Counted from the first letter of the stretch, positions 1 through 5,063 are shown. The stretch is 5,063 nt of DNA from an uncultured bacterium (GCA_903896775.1 CAITZE010000294.1:1-5063), one strand, 5' to 3'. The notes: generated from the sequence alone by a model not told the origin. Made by a program: numbers and translations.

Positions 1-522
1 ATGCGGCCTGATGTACTCGATGCCGCCATCGCAGCGTCCCGTCCGAACGGCACTCCGCTGATCTACTTGACCCCCCGGGGTCGGATTTTGGATCAGGCTC
101 GCGTGCGAGCCTTAGCGGCGGGACCGGGTGTCACACTGATCTGCGGCCGTTACGAAGGTGTGGATCAGCGCCTGTTGGAGGCGCAAGAGGTGGAGGAAGT
201 CAGCCTCGGCGACTTTATCCTCTCGGGCGGCGAGGCAGCGGCGATCACGCTGTTGGATGCGGTGGTTCGGTTGTTGCCGGGCGTAGTCGGCAAGACTGAG
301 TCGCTGGAGAACGAGAGTTTCGAGACGGGCCTTTTGGAGTACCCGCACTACACGCGACCCGAGACGTGGAAGGGGCGCGAGGTGCCTGAGGTGCTCAGGT
401 CCGGTCACCACGCCAAGATCACGGCATGGCGGCAGGATCAGGCGGAAGAAATTACGCGCGTAAGGCGTCCCGATCTGTGGGCGCTGTATGCGAAGACGAA
501 GAATAAAGGCGCGCCCAAGTAA
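1..522 (+). CDS. trmD: tRNA (guanine-N1)-methyltransferase TrmD, 5'-truncated by window edge
   Basis: TrmD methylates G37 (on N1) of tRNAs that have G at position 36, using S-adenosylmethionine, and so prevents +1 frameshifting on the ribosome. The visible 173 residues carry the SPOUT trefoil-knot signature: IYLTPRGRILDQ (21-32), LICGRYEGVDQR (46-57), a GDFILSGGE stretch (70-78) and PGVVG (93-97). GLLEYPHYTRPE (110-121) and the C-terminal helical domain follow. Aligned by eye to E. coli TrmD, the first visible Met corresponds to about residue 64. It is therefore internal (the usual context is GGGxGMxMRPD), and some 63 N-terminal residues lie off the left edge. Arg90 aligns with the conserved Arg154; the position of catalytic Asp169 is Glu105 here. 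The 46-base gap to rplS matches the widespread rpsP-rimM-trmD-rplS operon. Confidence 0.97.
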   Translation: MRPDVLDAAIAASRPNGTPLIYLTPRGRILDQARVRALAAGPGVTLICGRYEGVDQRLLEAQEVEEVSLGDFILSGGEAAAITLLDAVVRLLPGVVGKTESLENESFETGLLEYPHYTRPETWKGREVPEVLRSGHHAKITAWRQDQAEEITRVRRPDLWALYAKTKNKGAPK

Positions 523-568
523 TATTGAGATGGGCCGCTCGGCAAGCAGAGTGAAAAGGACGACGACA

Positions 569-958
569 ATGGACATAATGCAGCAAATCGAACACGACTA
601 TATGGCCGAAATGAAAGCCAAGCGCGCCATGCCGGAATTCTCTCCCGGTGACACGCTCCGTGTTCACGTGAAGGTTTCGGAAGGCCAGCGCGAACGCACC
701 CAGGCTTATGAAGGCGTGTGCATCGCTCGCAAGAACGCCGGCGTGAATTCGAACTTCACCGTTCGCAAGATTTCCTTCGGCGAAGGTGTCGAGCGCGTAT
801 TCCCGGTGTTCGGCCCCGTCATCGACAAGGTCGAAGTGGTTCGTAAAGGCCGCGTCCGTCGCGCGAAGCTTTATTACCTCCGTGACCGTCGCGGCCGCGC
901 TGCGCGCATCACCGAAGAAGGCTCAAGCGGCGACGATGCTGCGTCTGACAACGCCTAA
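569..958 (+). CDS. rplS: 50S ribosomal protein L19
   Basis: L19 is a large-subunit protein at the 30S-50S interface. The 129-residue product has the family core almost throughout: PEFSPGDTLRV (22-32), the VSEGQRERTQAYEGVCIAR stretch (36-54), FTVRKISFGEGVERVFPVF (63-81), and the very basic VVRKGRVRRAKLYYLRDRRG (90-109). E. coli L19 has 115 residues; the extra length is mainly a C-terminal acidic, Ser/Asp-rich tail (about 116-129), unusual in so basic a protein but outside the conserved fold. The start at 569 is chosen because AAGGA at 556-560 sits 8 bases upstream and the product begins MDIMQQIE, as L19 should. An in-frame ATG at 578 is too far from that site, and the open frame upstream of 569 has no L19 similarity. 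It lies 46 bases after trmD and is almost surely co-transcribed with it. Confidence 0.97.
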   Translation: MDIMQQIEHDYMAEMKAKRAMPEFSPGDTLRVHVKVSEGQRERTQAYEGVCIARKNAGVNSNFTVRKISFGEGVERVFPVFGPVIDKVEVVRKGRVRRAKLYYLRDRRGRAARITEEGSSGDDAASDNA

Positions 959-974
959 GATTGTTTCTGATGCG

Positions 975-1000
975 CGGCGCGGATCACGCTACGCCGTTTT
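975..1000 (+). terminator. Weak hairpin plus T4 after rplS, possible terminator
   Basis: CGGCG (975-979) pairs with CGCCG (992-996) around a 12-base loop, followed directly by TTTT (997-1000). The position, 17 bases after the rplS stop, suits the end of the ribosomal operon. However, the stem has only five pairs, the loop is large and the T-run is short, so it may be a weak attenuating terminator or nothing. If it does not act, leuCDB could be reached by read-through from rplS. Confidence 0.3.
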
Positions 1001-1012
1001 GACGCAAGACGC

Positions 1013-1031
1013 GGTGCTCGCAAAGAGCGCC
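1013..1031 (+). other. Small hairpin in the rplS-leuC gap
   Basis: GGTGCTC (1013-1019) can pair with GAGCGCC (1025-1031): seven pairs including one T.G wobble, around a GCAAA loop. No T-run follows, so this is not a terminator. In a transcript it would be an element of the leuC leader. No leucine-rich leader peptide lies beside it, so classical leucine attenuation is not supported. Confidence 0.3.
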
Positions 1032-1075
1032 AGAATTGCATCTTCACGATATGGGCCCCGGGATACTGTCCAGGA

Positions 1076-1085
1076 TATACGTATA
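1076..1085. repeat. Perfect 10-base palindrome TATACGTATA abutting the leuC start
   Basis: The ten bases between the AGGA ribosome binding site (1072-1075) and the leuC ATG (1086) form a perfect palindrome. The symmetry ends abruptly at both sides. It could be a small protein-binding site or chance. In RNA it cannot fold on itself, because there is no room for a loop. Confidence 0.35.
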
Positions 1086-2489
1086 ATGGCTCCGACGACT
1101 CTGTACGACAAACTGTGGAACAGTCACGCCGTCCGCACCGATGCCGATGGCACCACCATTCTTTACGTCGATCTGCACCTGATTCACGAAGTCACATCGC
1201 CGCAGGCCTTTGAAGGTTTGCGCGCGGCGGGCCGCAAAGTCCATGCGCCTGAAAAGACATTCGCGGTGCCCGATCATAACGTGCCGACAACGTCCGACCG
1301 TTTGCAGATCATCAAAGATCCGGAAGGTAAGTTGCAGCTTGAGATGCTGGAAAAGAACTGCCACGACTTCGGCGTGACGTACTTCCCCATGTCCGACATC
1401 CGCCAGGGCATTGTTCACATCCTAGGCCCTGAGCAAGGTTTGACGCAGCCCGGCAAGACGATTGTCTGCGGCGACTCTCACACCTCGACCCACGGCGCGC
1501 TCGGCGCATTGGCCTTTGGTATCGGTACATCTGAAGTCGAACACACGCTGGCGACGCAAACGCTCGCCATGAAAAAATCCAAGAACATGCGTGTGCAGGT
1601 GGACGGTAAATTGCCGCCCGGCGTCACCGCGAAAGATCTCGTGCTCGCCGTTATCGGCAAGATCGGAACTTCGGGCGGTAACGGTCACGTTATTGAGTTC
1701 ACCGGCCAGGCTTTCACGGATCTGTCCATGGAAGGCCGCATGACGGTCTGCAATATGACCATCGAAGGTGGCGCGCGCGCTGGCCTCATCGCGCCAGACG
1801 AAAAGACGTTCGAATATCTAAAAGGCCGTCCCTTCGCGCCGAAAGGCGCTGCGTGGGAACAGGCCGTGGCTTATTGGAAGACCTTGAAGTCCGACCCGGA
1901 CGCTGTTTTCGATAAAGAAGTGCGTCTGTCGGCCGAAGATCTGGTGCCGCATGTCACCTGGGGCACGAGCCCTGAAGACGTGTTGCCGATCACCGGCAAA
2001 GTGCCGGATCCGAAAAGTTTCGCCGATTCGGCCAAAGGCGTCGCTGCTCAACGCTCGCTCGAATACATGGGCCTCACGGCGGGTACGCCGCTCGACCAGA
2101 TCAAGATCGAAACTGTCTTTATCGGTTCATGCACCAACGGCCGCATCGAAGATATGCGCGCGGCTGCTGATGTGTTGAAAGGCCGCAAAGTCGCGAAGGG
2201 CGTGCGCGTGCTCGTCGTTCCCGGCTCTGGTCTTGTGAAGCATCAGGCGGAAGAAGAAGGCCTCGACCGCATTTTCACCGAAGCCGGCGCCGAATGGCGC
2301 GAGCCGGGCTGTTCCATGTGTCTCGCCATGAACCCGGACTTCCTGAAGCCAGGTGAACGTTCGGCCTCGACGTCCAACCGCAATTTCGAAGGCCGTCAGG
2401 GTGTCGGCGGCCGCACACATCTCGTCAGCCCTGCCATGGCCGCTGCTGCGGCTATCGCTGGTCACCTGACCGATGTCCGCAAGATTTAA
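1086..2489 (+). CDS. leuC: 3-isopropylmalate dehydratase (isomerase), large subunit
   Basis: LeuC is the [4Fe-4S] catalytic subunit of isopropylmalate isomerase, which converts 2-isopropylmalate to 3-isopropylmalate by dehydration and rehydration in cytoplasmic leucine synthesis. The 467-residue product has the usual length. It shows the N-terminal MAPTTLYDKLWNSHAV, VPDHNVPT (61-68), VCGDSHTSTHGALG (127-140), the cluster-binding FIGSCTNGRIEDMR (345-358, Cys349), GCSMCLAMNPD (408-418, Cys409 and Cys412), and NRNFEGRQG (431-439). These three cysteines match E. coli Cys347, 407 and 410. The start at 1086 has AGGA at 1072-1075, 10 bases upstream, and gives the family N-terminus. The frame stays open upstream to 786, inside rplS, but that part resembles nothing in LeuC. 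leuD follows after 16 bases, as expected for its obligate partner. No convincing promoter was found in the 127-base gap upstream. Confidence 0.98.
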   Translation: MAPTTLYDKLWNSHAVRTDADGTTILYVDLHLIHEVTSPQAFEGLRAAGRKVHAPEKTFAVPDHNVPTTSDRLQIIKDPEGKLQLEMLEKNCHDFGVTYFPMSDIRQGIVHILGPEQGLTQPGKTIVCGDSHTSTHGALGALAFGIGTSEVEHTLATQTLAMKKSKNMRVQVDGKLPPGVTAKDLVLAVIGKIGTSGGNGHVIEFTGQAFTDLSMEGRMTVCNMTIEGGARAGLIAPDEKTFEYLKGRPFAPKGAAWEQAVAYWKTLKSDPDAVFDKEVRLSAEDLVPHVTWGTSPEDVLPITGKVPDPKSFADSAKGVAAQRSLEYMGLTAGTPLDQIKIETVFIGSCTNGRIEDMRAAADVLKGRKVAKGVRVLVVPGSGLVKHQAEEEGLDRIFTEAGAEWREPGCSMCLAMNPDFLKPGERSASTSNRNFEGRQGVGGRTHLVSPAMAAAAAIAGHLTDVRKI

Positions 2490-2505
2490 CGGCGAGAACT
2501 CATCC

Positions 2506-3138
2506 ATGGAAAAGTTCAAAGTCCTGAAAGCCGTCGCAGCGCCGCTGCCTTTGGTCAACGTCGATACCGACATGATCATTCCGGCACGCTTTCTGAAAAC
2601 CATCAAACGTACTGGCCTCGGCAAGTCAGCCTTCTACGCCATGCGTTATGACGAGAACGGCGCCGAGCGCCCCGACTTCGTGCTCAACAAGGATGCCTAT
2701 CGTCATTCCAAGATCCTGATTGCCGGCGCCAACTTTGGCTGCGGCTCGTCGCGCGAACATGCGCCGTGGAGCCTCGCCGATTACGGCTTCCGTTGTGTCA
2801 TCGCTTCCAGCTTCGCCGACATCTTTTACGGCAACTCCTTCAAGAACGGCATCTTGTGCATCACGCTGCCGCAAGCCGAAGTCGATGCTCTGTCGGCCAA
2901 GGCCAGCAGCGGCAACACCGCCGGCGGCGAGTTCACAATCGATCTCGATAACCTGACCATCACCGCGCCCGATGGCGCTGTGACGTCTTTCTCGCTCGAC
3001 GGTACCAAGCGCAACAATCTGCTGAAGGGCCTCGACGACATCGGCATCACCCTGCAGAGCGTCGACCAGATCACCAGCTTCGAAGAAAAGCAGCGGCGCG
3101 AACAGCCCTGGCTCTACGAAAACCGCACGCCTGCCTAA
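2506..3138 (+). CDS. leuD: 3-isopropylmalate dehydratase (isomerase), small subunit
   Basis: LeuD is the swivelling-domain subunit that pairs with LeuC and supplies the substrate-recognition side of the isomerase active site. The 210-residue product, slightly longer than the usual roughly 200, begins MEKFKVL and shows VNVDTDMIIPARFLKTIKRTGLG (18-40), the hallmark ANFGCGSSREHAPWSL (75-90), and FADIFYGNSFKNGIL (103-117). It ends in a charged helix with QPWL (200-203), as in many proteobacterial LeuD proteins. The start at 2506 is chosen over an in-frame ATG at 2473, which would overlap leuC and add eleven residues (MSARFNGENSS) without family similarity. A purine-rich GGCGAGA (2491-2497) lies at suitable spacing. 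It sits 16 bases after leuC and 33 before leuB, so the three genes are very likely one operon. Confidence 0.97.
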   Translation: MEKFKVLKAVAAPLPLVNVDTDMIIPARFLKTIKRTGLGKSAFYAMRYDENGAERPDFVLNKDAYRHSKILIAGANFGCGSSREHAPWSLADYGFRCVIASSFADIFYGNSFKNGILCITLPQAEVDALSAKASSGNTAGGEFTIDLDNLTITAPDGAVTSFSLDGTKRNNLLKGLDDIGITLQSVDQITSFEEKQRREQPWLYENRTPA

Positions 3139-3171
3139 ATTCTGCCAGCTCAAATTCTAAAGGCTCCCCCA

Positions 3172-4284
3172 ATGACCGCATCGAAGAAGATTCTGCTGCT
3201 GCCGGGCGATGGCATCGGCCCGGAAGTGACCGAAGTTGCGCGCAAAATCATGGCGTGGTTCAACAGCACCGGCCGCACGAACTTCGAGATCGGCGAAGAC
3301 CTGATCGGCGGCATTTCTTACGATACGAACGGCACACCGCTGACACCTGCGACGCTTCAGCGTTGCAAAGAAGCCGATGCGGTTCTGCTGGCAAGCGTCG
3401 GCGGCCCAAAGTGGGACAACCTTCCTTTCGCCGATCGTCCTGAGCGCGGTCTGCTCGGAATCCGCAAAGGCATGGGCGTGTTCGCCAACTTGCGTCCCGC
3501 GCTGGTGTTCGATGTGCTGGCCAATGCTTCGACCTTGAAGCCCGAAGTCGTCAAAGACCTCGATATCATGATCGTGCGCGAACTGCTCGGCGGGGTTTAT
3601 TTCGGCGAGCCGCGCGGCATCGAGACTCTGCCCAACGGCGAGCGCCGGGGCGTCAACACACAAGTTTACACGACCTCTGAGATTCAGCGCGTCGCGCGCG
3701 TGGCCTTTGAGTTGGCCCGCAAGCGCCGCAACAAGGTTTGCTCGGTCGAAAAAGCCAACGTCATGGAAAGCGGTGTCTTGTGGCGCGAAGAAGTCACCAA
3801 GCTGCAAGCCAGCGATTATAAAGACGTCGAGCTGACACATATGTACGCCGACAACTGCGCGATGCAGCTGGTCCGTAACCCGAAACAATTCGACGTTATC
3901 GTCAGCGACAATCTGTTCGGCGATCTTTTGTCGGATCTGGCCTCCATGCTGCCGGGCTCGCTCGGCATGTTGCCGTCGGCCAGCCTCGGAGCCAAAGAAG
4001 CCTCGGGCCGTCAGGCCGCGCTTTATGAGCCCATCCACGGGTCGGCTCCCGACATCGCCGGCAAGGGAATCGCCAATCCGCTGGCCATGATTCTCTCCTA
4101 CGGCATGATGCTGCGGTATTCGTTTTCCATGGCGGACAATGCCGACCTTATCGATAAGGCCGTTCAGAACGTGCTGCGGGCTGGGATTCGCACGGCCGAC
4201 ATCGTCGAAAAGGGCCAAACCCCGGTTTCCACCACGGTTATGGGCGATGCTGTGGTTAAAGAGCTTGCGGGCTTGGCTGGCTAA
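3172..4284 (+). CDS. leuB: 3-isopropylmalate dehydrogenase
   Basis: LeuB oxidises 3-isopropylmalate with NAD+ and decarboxylates it to 2-oxoisocaproate, the direct precursor of leucine; it acts as a cytoplasmic homodimer. The 370 residues show the start motif ILLLPGDGIGPEVT (7-20), LLASVGGPKWD (72-82), and substrate-binding arginines Arg98 (GIRKG), Arg108 (NLRP) and Arg136 (VRELLGG). Tyr143 (VYFGEPRG) and Lys194 (EKANVME) are the catalytic pair. Asp227, Asp251 and Asp255 (FGDLLSD) bind the divalent metal. The NAD+-specific loop GSAPDIAGKGIANP spans 290-303. These match the Thermus enzyme's Arg94/104/132, Tyr139, Lys185, Asp217/241/245 by eye alignment. The start at 3172 has AAAGG (3159-3163) eight bases upstream. 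It is the last gene of the leuCDB cluster; no T-tailed terminator is visible after it. A long open frame on the opposite strand is only a codon-bias shadow. Confidence 0.98.
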   Translation: MTASKKILLLPGDGIGPEVTEVARKIMAWFNSTGRTNFEIGEDLIGGISYDTNGTPLTPATLQRCKEADAVLLASVGGPKWDNLPFADRPERGLLGIRKGMGVFANLRPALVFDVLANASTLKPEVVKDLDIMIVRELLGGVYFGEPRGIETLPNGERRGVNTQVYTTSEIQRVARVAFELARKRRNKVCSVEKANVMESGVLWREEVTKLQASDYKDVELTHMYADNCAMQLVRNPKQFDVIVSDNLFGDLLSDLASMLPGSLGMLPSASLGAKEASGRQAALYEPIHGSAPDIAGKGIANPLAMILSYGMMLRYSFSMADNADLIDKAVQNVLRAGIRTADIVEKGQTPVSTTVMGDAVVKELAGLAG

Positions 4285-4364
4285 CCAGACCGTATTCGTT
4301 ATTTAAAACAAAGGCTTGCCGCGTTTTACGTGGGCTGATTTGCGGGGTTTTCGGATATCCCGCA
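4285..4364. other. Non-coding stretch between leuB and the csp promoter
   Basis: This first third of the 238-base leuB-csp gap contains no supportable gene. It is locally more A/T-rich than the genes around it (for example ATTTAAAACAAAGG near 4300). A small stem, CCGCG (4319-4323) with CGTGG (4329-4333), and the larger inverted repeat at 4341-4364 are the only structures seen. Neither is followed by a T-run, so how leuB transcription ends is unclear. Confidence 0.5.
4341..4364. repeat. Inverted repeat TGCGGG/CCCGCA directly upstream of the csp -35 box
   Basis: TGCGGG (4341-4346) and CCCGCA (4359-4364) are perfect inverted repeats. With a G.T pair and a T-A pair they extend inward to eight pairs around an eight-base loop. 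The repeat ends exactly where the -35 hexamer TTGAAA (4365) begins. It could be an operator for the cold-shock promoter or a leuB 3'-end hairpin, but the A-rich rather than T-rich sequence after it argues against a normal terminator in the + direction. Confidence 0.35.
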
Positions 4365-4393
4365 TTGAAAAAAGTCCAATAAAGTCATATATA
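4365..4393 (+). promoter_or_regulatory. Sigma70-type promoter for the cold-shock gene
   Basis: TTGAAA (4365-4370) and TATATA (4388-4393) are separated by exactly 17 bases, close to the housekeeping consensus in both boxes and in spacing. It is the best promoter-like sequence in the window. Transcription would start near 4400, giving a leader of roughly 120 bases before the csp start codon; long leaders are typical of cold-shock genes. Confidence 0.7.
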
Positions 4394-4398
4394 TTGCG

Positions 4399-4522
4399 GG
4401 TCGGCTCGCTATGGGGCGACCTTGTTCTGCACTCCCTGTCGAGAGCTAGTCCGGTCCCGCCCGTTTTGAAGTTAGGCCCACCCAGCATGTGCCGGGCGGT
4501 CATCTATTCTTGGAGAAATACA
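4399..4522 (+). promoter_or_regulatory. Long structured 5' leader of the cold-shock gene
   Basis: The predicted leader begins with a possible 5'-end hairpin, GGTCG (4399-4403) with CGACC (4417-4421). Further on, CCGCCCG (4457-4463) is perfectly complementary to CGGGCGG (4493-4499). GCCCACC (4476-4482) is perfectly complementary to GGTGGGC (4528-4534), which lies inside the first codons of the gene. The second helix would enclose the ribosome binding site and start codon, and its arms interleave with the first helix in pseudoknot order. E. coli cspA has a long leader that refolds with temperature; a similar role here is inference. Each seven-pair match on its own could arise by chance. Confidence 0.45.
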
Positions 4523-4726
4523 ATGCCGGTGGGCACCGTGAAGTGGTTCAATGCGACCAAGGGTTATGGATTTATTCAGCCGGAAGACAGTTCGAAGGAC
4601 GTTTTCGTGCACATCTCGGCGGTCGAGCGCTCAAACCTCGGCTCCTTGAACGAAGGCCAAAAGATCTCTTACGAAATTCAGCAGGAACGCGGTAAGTCCT
4701 CGGCTGCCAATCTGAAGGCCGTCTAA
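4523..4726 (+). CDS. Cold-shock protein, CspA family
   Basis: This is a 67-residue single cold-shock domain (OB-fold) protein that binds single-stranded RNA and DNA; such proteins melt RNA structure and support translation at low temperature or in growth transitions. The product MPVGTVKWFNATKGYGFIQP has RNP1 as KGYGFIQP (13-20) and RNP2 as VFVHISAV (27-34). It keeps the ligand-stacking aromatics Trp8, Phe9, Tyr15, Phe17, Phe28 and His30, and ends with GKSSAANLKAV. RNP1 has Tyr where many members have Phe, a mild change. The start at 4523 has GGAG (4512-4515) seven bases upstream and gives the canonical N-terminus; the frame is open upstream to 4316 but that part is leader sequence. It has its own promoter, a long leader and a strong downstream hairpin. 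Paralogues are usual in Alphaproteobacteria, so no numbered csp name is given, and cold induction is not proven. Confidence 0.95.
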   Translation: MPVGTVKWFNATKGYGFIQPEDSSKDVFVHISAVERSNLGSLNEGQKISYEIQQERGKSSAANLKAV

Positions 4727-4734
4727 AGTTTTAA

Positions 4735-4770
4735 AAAGCGGGACAGTCACGGCTGTCCCGCTTTGCCTTT
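4735..4770 (+). terminator. Strong hairpin terminator after the cold-shock gene, possibly bidirectional
   Basis: AAAGCGGGACAG (4735-4746) pairs perfectly with CTGTCCCGCTTT (4753-4764): twelve pairs around the six-base loop TCACGG, starting nine bases after the csp stop. In the + direction the T-run is short and broken (TTTGCCTTT), so some read-through is plausible. On the - strand the stem is followed by TTTTTAAAAC, a better tail, although no - strand gene is visible in this part of the window. Confidence 0.85.
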
Positions 4771-4771
4771 G

Positions 4772-4794
4772 CGCGAAGGGCTTGGCCCTTTGCG
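4772..4794 (+). other. Second hairpin, between the csp terminator and infA
   Basis: CGCGAAGGGC (4772-4781) pairs with GCCCTTTGCG (4785-4794): ten pairs, one of them G.T, closed by a three-base loop. It begins seven bases after the terminator stem and ends 26 bases before the infA start. Nothing T-rich follows, so it is not a terminator. It may be a 5'-end stabilising or processing structure of the infA message. Confidence 0.6.
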
Positions 4795-4820
4795 ACGCTC
4801 AACCCCTCTGGGAGTAATTT

Positions 4821-5063
4821 ATGGCTAAGGAAGAACTGCTTGAATTCGAGGGCGTCGTTACCGATGTTCTTCCCGAAGCACGTTATCGTGTGAAGCTGTC
4901 TAACGATCACGAAATCATCGCCTATACCGCTGGGCGCATGAAAAAGAACCGTATCCGTACGTTGGTGGGCGACCGCGTGACCGTCGAAGTTACGCCCTAT
5001 GACCTGGATAAAGGCCGTTTGATTTTCCGCCACAAGGATACCAGTGAACGTCCGCCCTCGCCG
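4821..5063 (+). CDS. infA: Translation initiation factor IF-1, C-terminally extended form, 3'-truncated by window edge
   Basis: IF-1 binds the A site of the 30S subunit and works with IF-2 and IF-3 during initiation. The 81 visible residues have the S1-like OB fold of the family: MAKEELLEFEGVVTDVLP (1-18), RYRVKLSNDHEIIAYTAGRM (21-40), KKNRIRTLVGDRVTVE (41-56) and TPYDLDKGRLIFR (58-70). E. coli IF-1 ends at 72; here the reading continues with HKDTSERPPSP and meets the window edge without a stop, so this is an extended form. I recall extended IF-1 proteins as the second copy in some proteobacteria, so a 72-residue copy may exist elsewhere. The start is supported by GGGAG (4810-4814) six bases upstream. 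No promoter is evident between the csp terminator and this gene; expression by read-through from the cold-shock promoter is plausible, and IF-1 is known to rise on cold shock in E. coli. Confidence 0.95.
   Translation, partial: MAKEELLEFEGVVTDVLPEARYRVKLSNDHEIIAYTAGRMKKNRIRTLVGDRVTVEVTPYDLDKGRLIFRHKDTSERPPSP

Noticed and set aside
970..1002. Ten-codon ORF (MRGADHATPF) as a leucine leader peptide
   Set aside because: It contains no leucine, has no ribosome binding site and its coding sequence overlaps the weak hairpin; attenuation control is not supported.
1036..1067. TTGCAT ... GATACT as a leuC promoter
   Set aside because: The hexamers are 20 bases apart, too far for a normal sigma70 promoter, and the match is only moderate.
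786..1085. Upstream extension of the leuC frame, overlapping rplS
   Set aside because: The 100 extra codons resemble nothing in LeuC, overlap a certain gene in another frame, and the ATG at 1086 has a ribosome binding site and the family N-terminus.
1082..1087. TATAAT as a -10 box
   Set aside because: It overlaps the leuC start codon and the hexamer 17 bases upstream (CGGGAT) is not a -35; a transcript from here would lack the leuC start.
2473..2505. Earlier ATG for leuD overlapping the leuC end
   Set aside because: It adds residues without family similarity, and the start at 2506 gives the canonical MEKF N-terminus.
2127..2624. 165-codon - strand open frame across the leuC-leuD junction
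   Set aside because: It is antisense to two certain genes, with no motif, and explained by codon bias.
3157..4218. 353-codon open frame on the - strand opposite leuB
   Set aside because: It exactly shadows a well-supported leuB, has no recognisable motif and is rich in Arg, His and Gln as expected from reverse reading of GC-biased codons.
4316..4522. Upstream extension of the csp frame
   Set aside because: It runs through the promoter and leader; cold-shock proteins start at MPVGTVKWF or similar, and the ATG at 4523 has a clear ribosome binding site.
4731..5033. 100-codon - strand open frame opposite infA
   Set aside because: It is antisense to a clear infA, runs into the terminator stem, and has no recognisable domain.

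Overview
This is an ordinary, well-packed stretch of chromosome from a GC-rich member of the Alphaproteobacteria. The evidence is the style of the L19, LeuB and IF-1 proteins (for example an IF-1 of the EELLEFEG / GRMKKNRIR type) and the order trmD-rplS-leuC-leuD-leuB, which I recall from that class. The sequence alone does not settle the order or genus. All genes lie on the + strand, and there is no sign of a mobile element, tRNA, rRNA or CRISPR array.

Region 1 (1-958) is the 3' end of a ribosome/tRNA-modification operon. It holds the C-terminal three quarters of trmD, cut by the left window edge, followed after 46 bases by a complete rplS. A 127-base gap follows. It has weak hairpins and a perfect 10-base palindrome (TATACGTATA) that fills the space between the ribosome binding site and the next start codon.

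Region 2 (1086-4284) is a compact leucine-biosynthesis cluster, leuC-leuD-leuB, with gaps of only 16 and 33 bases. LeuC and LeuD form the [4Fe-4S] isopropylmalate isomerase, and LeuB oxidises the 3-isopropylmalate that it makes. Together they cover the second and third dedicated steps of leucine synthesis. The first-step gene, leuA, is not in the window.

Region 3 (4285-5063) is a cold-shock/translation-initiation module. A 238-base non-coding stretch carries a good sigma70-type promoter (TTGAAA, 17 bases, TATATA) and a predicted 5' untranslated leader of about 120 bases. This leads to a small CspA-family gene, then a strong hairpin terminator, a second hairpin, and infA (IF-1), which runs off the right edge. 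No promoter is visible between the terminator and infA, so infA may depend on partial read-through from the cold-shock promoter. This IF-1 also has a C-terminal extension beyond the usual 72 residues.

No clearly novel system was found. The points most worth a second look are the possible pseudoknot-like leader of the cold-shock gene and the csp-terminator-hairpin-infA arrangement.
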